Notes under the pieces: model-generated | What the model was told of the DNA's origin: nothing | Seen by the model: the letters and a program-made list of their open reading frames with translations, nothing else | Databases searched by the model: none | Translations under genes and position numbers: made by a program | NCBI GenBank assembly: GCA_023374025.1 | Contig: SIJG01000176.1 | Span: 33,611 to 97,610 of the forward strand | DNA from: Heterodera schachtii | Lineage: Eukaryota > Nematoda > Chromadorea > Rhabditida > Heteroderidae | Length of the DNA: 64,000 nt | Reading direction: 5' to 3' | In this document: piece by piece, positions 59,304 to 64,000 of the stretch | Numbering within the stretch: position 1 is the stretch's first letter | Layout of the letters: each line of letters begins with the position of its first letter

Positions 59304-59619
59304 GTGACTTTTTAATTAACATAAATTTGAAGAAAATATTACCACTCGGTGTACTTCGAAAGGTCGCGGAAGGCCATATTTTTTGGTACACCCCAAAACC
59401 TTGCCGCAGAAATTTAAAAAACAAAAACTTTTTTTTCAGTTTTTGGATTCACATGAATTTTGGATGAACAGATTTAAATGAGGCGACAGGATTTAGATGG
59501 TTAAAATGTCCCTAAGATTTGAGTAAGAGATTTCTAATTTTTGGTGAGTCAATTGTCTCACTTATAAAACTTTTTTTTTAATAATTCTAATATCATGGCT
59601 CAAACGTTCATTTAATTTA

Positions 59620-60425
59620 GTGTTCGAGCGTATTCGGAAGTGTGCACGCATTTTGGACCACGACCGATGATGTGCCAAATTGTTGCCGAGGACAAAGACG
59701 AGCCGAAAATGATCAATTTTTTTTTTGCATTTGGCTTTTATTTAATGTTTTATGTTTTTTTCTGGCCCTCAGGCGTGAAACTAAAATAAATTGATATTTA
59801 TAACAGTTTGCAATTGTTGGTCTCTTTTAAGGGTATGTTATTTTGACACTAAAAAGAAAGTAAAATTTTGTTGAAAGTGTTGGACACTCATGAAATCAAT
59901 GCGTTAGAGAGTCGGTAACATATATATATAGTTTTTAGATGAGCTTGAAAGCTTAATTAGGACTAATTGCCTTATAGAAATTGTGATTACATTCCACTCA
60001 AAATGATTGAAGTGTTCGACCTTTGGTACCTTCGCAACGACAACAATTGGAAAAAGGTTTCGGCGGTGGGCGGTTTGGCCATAAAGTTGCGCCATGAGCA
60101 ATGGCGACCTATTTCTTCCGGAGCAAGACGGACTACTGGGGGAGAGGTTGGGCAAACCTTGGGCGGGTGCCAACCTGGCGGAAGCCGGTGCTTCGTGAGC
60201 GAAGGTGCCGATGCGTCGATGCTGCCAGCCGAAATTGCCGAGTGCAAAATTCTGGTGGACACAATGAAGGCTTCGAGGGCCAACGGCGCACTCTCTTACC
60301 TCATGTATGGAAATGGAGTTGGCCGAAAGGTCACAACAATCTTTCGGAAGGGCAAGGAGGTGCTGCCGTTCATCGACGAGACTGATGCCGGCCTTGAACG
60401 GTTTTTTTTTTTGCTTTTTTTGTAA
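59620..60425 (+). pseudogene. Coding-like block of unknown origin
   Basis: Between 59960 and 60425 the plus strand is GC-rich with protein-like segments in alternating frames: IEVFDLWYLRNDNNWKKVS, then NGDLFLPEQDGLLGERLGKP, then ADASMLPAEIAECKILVDTM and ALSYLMYGNGVGRKVTTIF. Frame changes are needed near 60090 and 60195. I do not recognise the family and assign no function. A shorter frame (EVCTHFGPRPMMCQIVAED) lies at 59640-59710. Confidence 0.35.
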
Positions 60426-60426
60426 A

Positions 60427-60776
60427 ATGGTTCACCGACCGTTGGCCCAAATGCCCAAACCCGCTCGGCCACAACAGTTACATTTTCTCCCCTGCGCAAT
60501 TGCGCCAGGCGGGAATTCCGTTTGAATTCCACACCCAGCGGCCCGGTGATGTCGTGCTCACCGTTGGTCTGCATTGTGGCATTAATGTTGGGGAGGGCCA
60601 AGGATTATCGCCAGAAATATGAGCAAAGCGGAAAGCGCGTGAGGGCGGACAACGAAGTGTTGGCAGCCCAGCGACGTGCTCAGAGGAAGAAACAGAAGGC
60701 GGAGGGGCGAGTGCCCATCCCGAAAAAGAAGGGCACTTCTTCGGTCATCAATTTAGACGAGATCGAACTCGAATAA
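60427..60776 (+). pseudogene. JmjC-like domain fragment
   Basis: The plus strand reads YIFSPAQLRQAGIPFEFHTQ and RPGDVVLTVGLHCGINVGEG, which fits the C-terminal part of a JmjC hydroxylase/demethylase core (SP..L...GIP....Q.PGD...T...H.G.N.GE). The following Lys/Arg-rich stretch (AKDYRQKYEQSGKRV to IELE-stop at 60776) is in another frame, so one base change occurs near 60600. The N-terminal half of the domain with the iron-binding HxD is not visible. JmjC enzymes hydroxylate or demethylate histones and other proteins. Confidence 0.5.
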
Positions 60777-60815
60777 TTTCATTAAATTTGTTAAAATAAA
60801 TTTTGCCGTTAATGA

Positions 60816-61590
60816 TTACTGTGGTAATATTACAAGATCTTTCCAAGTTCTCGTCCTCTTCCTAAGGTCATATTTTCTAGGTTCCGTATCCGTTTTTTCA
60901 CTGTTTTTCTCCGCCTCGGCTTCAATGTCTGGTCTTGTTACAGGCCCTCGGGCTTGGACTTCGTCTAAGTTCTCATCTTCTCTGGATTCGGGGTCCATTT
61001 CATTTCGAGTTTCAGACCCTTTAGAAATTGCTTTATCGGCATTTTTTAAGACACTTTTCCTCTTCAATCGGTTGGGTTGGCATAGTGCAGGGAGGGCCCA
61101 AAATTTCGAAGCACTTTTTGATTTGATTTAAGTGAAGTCTTTTTGGGTTCGAATTTGTGATCACAGTAGCATAAATGCCCTCATTTTTGATGACTCGAAA
61201 AATTCCCCGCCACAGCAATTGAAGTTTTTTGGAGGTGCCTACCCGTCCATCGTAATTTCTGACAGTACTCTATCATTCACCATAATTTGTTGCGGTCTTG
61301 CCTTCTTGTCATATTGCTCCTTCATTTTTCGTTGAGCTTCTGCATATTCGTCAGCTGCCGCATGCCACGCATGTCTTATGGCAACGACCAACTTTTGTTT
61401 AAATTCATTACGGTCCGAAATGGCTATCGGATCACGAACTTTTGTATCAATTATTTGGTCAACACAAAAAATCGGGTCACGCCCAAACATTAGAAAAAAT
61501 GGAGTCTCACCCGTTGAGGCATGGACTGACGTGTTGTATCAAAAATTAGCAGCGTCCAAAAATTCGTCGAAATTTCAAGAGAAATAGCGA
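60816..61590 (-). mobile_element. Ty3/gypsy-type polyprotein 3' fragment
   Basis: The minus strand shows the C-terminal side of a retrotransposon integrase: YNTSVHASTGETPFFLMFGR with DPIF, then a KMKEQYDKKA segment, followed in other frames by LWRGIFRVIKNEGIYATV and a charged tail ending at 60816. One in-frame stop and several frame changes mark it as decayed. The sequence after the final stop (TGTAATATTACCACAG) may be the start of a 3' LTR, cut off by the JmjC-like fragment. Reverse transcriptase and gag are absent from the window. Confidence 0.7.
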
Positions 61591-63630
61591 GACACTATTA
61601 ATTAAATATATATTTAGTTCAATTAAAAATTCCAAATATAAAATTTACAATATTAAAATTTTTATGATGCCAACAATAAATAGAATTTTTATTAATGAAT
61701 TAATACAAACAAATAATGTGTATGTAGTATTATTAATTTATATTTTTTTACATTATACATAAAAAGCGAAATTTAAATAATGATTTTTTAATTATTTATC
61801 AGTGCGAATAATTATAAGTATAACAATTACTAAATATTAACAATTTAAATTATGAATAAAATACATTTGATGATAAAAAATAAATAAATTTGTAAAATGA
61901 TCTATTTTACTTACATATGTAAAAACGATAGAGAGAGAACAAGAATAAAAAAAGTTATACGAATAGGAACTCGAAATAAACATTAAAAAAATAACATAAA
62001 CAATATTAAAAATATTTCTATTCGCAACAAATAAATCATTCCATTTGTTGTTAGATGAATATATTAAATTTAAATATAAATAAAATATAATTATAAAAAT
62101 AATAAAAATATTATTGAAAATTACTAAAAATATTTTTATTATAATAAATAACTTTGAGCGCCTATAAAGGCCTTCGATATCTACCGCGACAGTGCTAGCG
62201 ATCGTGGAATAAGATTAAAAATTATATGAATAATAATAAATTAGATACTTAAATAATTCAAAATAAAAAAAATTAAAGAAACAAATATAATTAAGTTCAA
62301 ACCAATTACCCAAGAAAATATTAAGATCAAAATTTGCCTGACTCATTGAACCACAAGATTTTTTGTTGCATATTCTTTTTCTCAACCAACGATATTTTCA
62401 GCTTTAAAATAATTACCCATTGTGAGTCCAATCATTTTTTATTGATATAAATATAAAAGGAAAAATAAATTGCTAAGAATAATAATATATTTTCAATTTT
62501 CCGAAAACTGCCTGATCCAAAACCTTAAAATTAAATCCCAAAAACCAGAAAAGTGATCAATAATAGTGCAAATTTTATTATTGAACTGTAAGGCCAAAAG
62601 ATAAAATTACAAGCCGTAACAATAATAATATTCATACATTTTTATTCTAATAATTTATTATTTTTGAATATTATTTTATATTTCACCTCTTCCTTTTTTA
62701 TTGCTTAACTTAAATATTTTGTTCAACATATGAATCTTTGCAAATTTTTTAACTAATTATTTTCTTTAATTTTTATCTCATAATAATAAAGCACTAGGCG
62801 ATTCCCATTTAAAATTGTGGTTTTATGCATTAAATGTTTACTAATTTTTAATTTATTATTTTCTAAGGTTTATTTTTTAATTTTTTAAAATTATTTCCAT
62901 ACAAAATAGTAAGTACATAATTTTAAATTTTTATAACAAATATTTAAAGCATAATTTAATTAGGTTTGATACTTAAAAAAGAATGCATAAACAACTTAAT
63001 TCTATTTGCCTAATTAATTCATTTAATATAATTAATTAATTACATAAGAACACCTAAAAAATCTAATCAACAGTGCAAACGAATTCTTAACCGGATGCAA
63101 AAAATAATGCATAAGAAGCATTATATTTAAAAAAAATTTATTGCTTGTATTCTTCGAAGAACGGAGTTAAAAAAATTTTTTCTATGCTAAAAATTTCATT
63201 TAAACATTAATATTTTAATAAATTAATTTTAAAAGAATTTAATAAAAATTATTATTAAAAAATAAAGATTAAACTGTCTATTAAATAAATTAATTTAACA
63301 ATAAAATTGAATTTTTACATAATTAAAAGATAAAAATTAATGATTAATAACCTAAGACGTTATAACGAAAAATTAACTCAATAATGACACTTATTTATGG
63401 TAAATTTGTTTAGTTAAAAAGATCAAAAAATTTAAAAAAATCATAATTTAATATTTATATTTTAAATATGTTCGTTCAATAAAATTATTTCAAAATTAAA
63501 TTCATGGGATAAATTTGAGCATAAATAATTAATTATAGTTAATTGAATTTATTAATTAGTATAAATGGAATTGCTACATAAAAAATAAAACAATTTAGGT
63601 AATTTATCTAAAATTTATATTAAAATCCAA
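61590..63630. other. Extremely AT-rich desert
   Basis: About 2 kb of A/T-dominated sequence with no gene. The exception is a short balanced-composition island at 62155-62212 in which CCGCGA can pair with TCGTGG around a 12-base loop. Confidence 0.6.
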
Positions 63631-63636
63631 TAATCT

Positions 63637-63755
63637 TGTTGCTCTATTAGCCTTACAAAAAGTGAAAAGTTTTTTTTGAAAATTTCGACTTTTTCGCAAT
63701 TTTCATGTATAACTTTTTTGATATTGTTCTAATCGCGAATCAATAGCCAATTAGC
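63637..63755. repeat. Partial foldback-family copy
   Basis: GCTCTATTAGCCTTACAAAA, then CGCAATTTTCATGTATAAC and CTAATCGCGAATCAATAGCC, match the left half of the foldback cores at 40183-40440 and 50866-51085. The outer arms are missing. Confidence 0.7.
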
Positions 63756-64000
63756 ACAAAAATGATTTCATAAAAATATTTTGTGTTGGGCAATTTGCTA
63801 AACATTTGGCCAGAATTTATGAAATGGAAACGCAAATAAATGAACTGAAGGAAAATGAAAATGAGCGTGAAAAGAGAATGTCATTAATTAATTTAAAATT
63901 TTTTGCATATAAATAAAATAAAAACATATTAAAAAGAATAAAAAATTATGATAAAAATAAAAAATAATCAAAAAATATTTTAATTTTTTTTTAATTTTGC

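Overview
The window is eukaryotic nuclear DNA. Genes are split by GT-AG introns (tens of bp to several kb, with one clear GC-AG donor), predicted proteins start with secretory signal peptides, and most of the sequence is AT-rich repeat-laden DNA. The content points to a nematode, most plausibly a plant-parasitic tylenchid such as a cyst-nematode relative: a multi-exon thaumatin-like protein, a tandem family of secreted proteins I cannot name, fragments of ABCD-transporter and JmjC genes, and retroelement debris. The organism call is an inference; no search was run.

Layout. 0-4.9 kb: no recognisable gene, one G-run-rich GC island. 4.9-13.3 kb: a minus-strand thaumatin-like gene whose nine exons splice in one consistent frame, followed by two partial tandem copies of its 3' half. 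13.06-15.45 kb: a large inverted duplication that includes its exon 2. 15.5-18.3 kb: hAT-type MITEs and a small secreted ORF. 18.75-21.01 kb: a palindrome beside a 58-bp satellite organised as a seven-monomer (406-bp) higher-order repeat. 21.7-26.4 kb (A), 31.9-36.7 kb (B) and 42.3-45.1 kb (C): three paralogues of an unrecognised secreted family, plus a truncated copy at 38.5 kb. 49.0-51.4 kb: a minus-strand five-exon gene of unknown function. 52.8-53.5 kb: LTR-like debris. 53.6-56.9 kb: a GC-rich UPF1/DNA2-like SF1 helicase gene broken by several single-base frame changes. 58.1-60.8 kb: an unknown gene plus fragments of an ABCD transporter, an unrecognised coding block and a JmjC-like domain. 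60.8-61.6 kb: the 3' end of a decayed Ty3/gypsy-type polyprotein. 61.6-64 kb: a very AT-rich desert.

The dominant theme is mobile DNA. At least a dozen non-autonomous elements with terminal inverted repeats and 8-bp target duplications (hAT-type) can be delimited by eye. Different TIR families carry the same internal modules: a GC-rich hairpin and a foldback built on TATCATTCGAAAGC. Each TIR family also has its own short, often palindromic motif repeated near its ends. Several sit in homologous introns of the A/B/C paralogues. Single-base frame breaks recur in many coding regions, so either pseudogene decay or residual long-read assembly error must be resolved before gene models are final.
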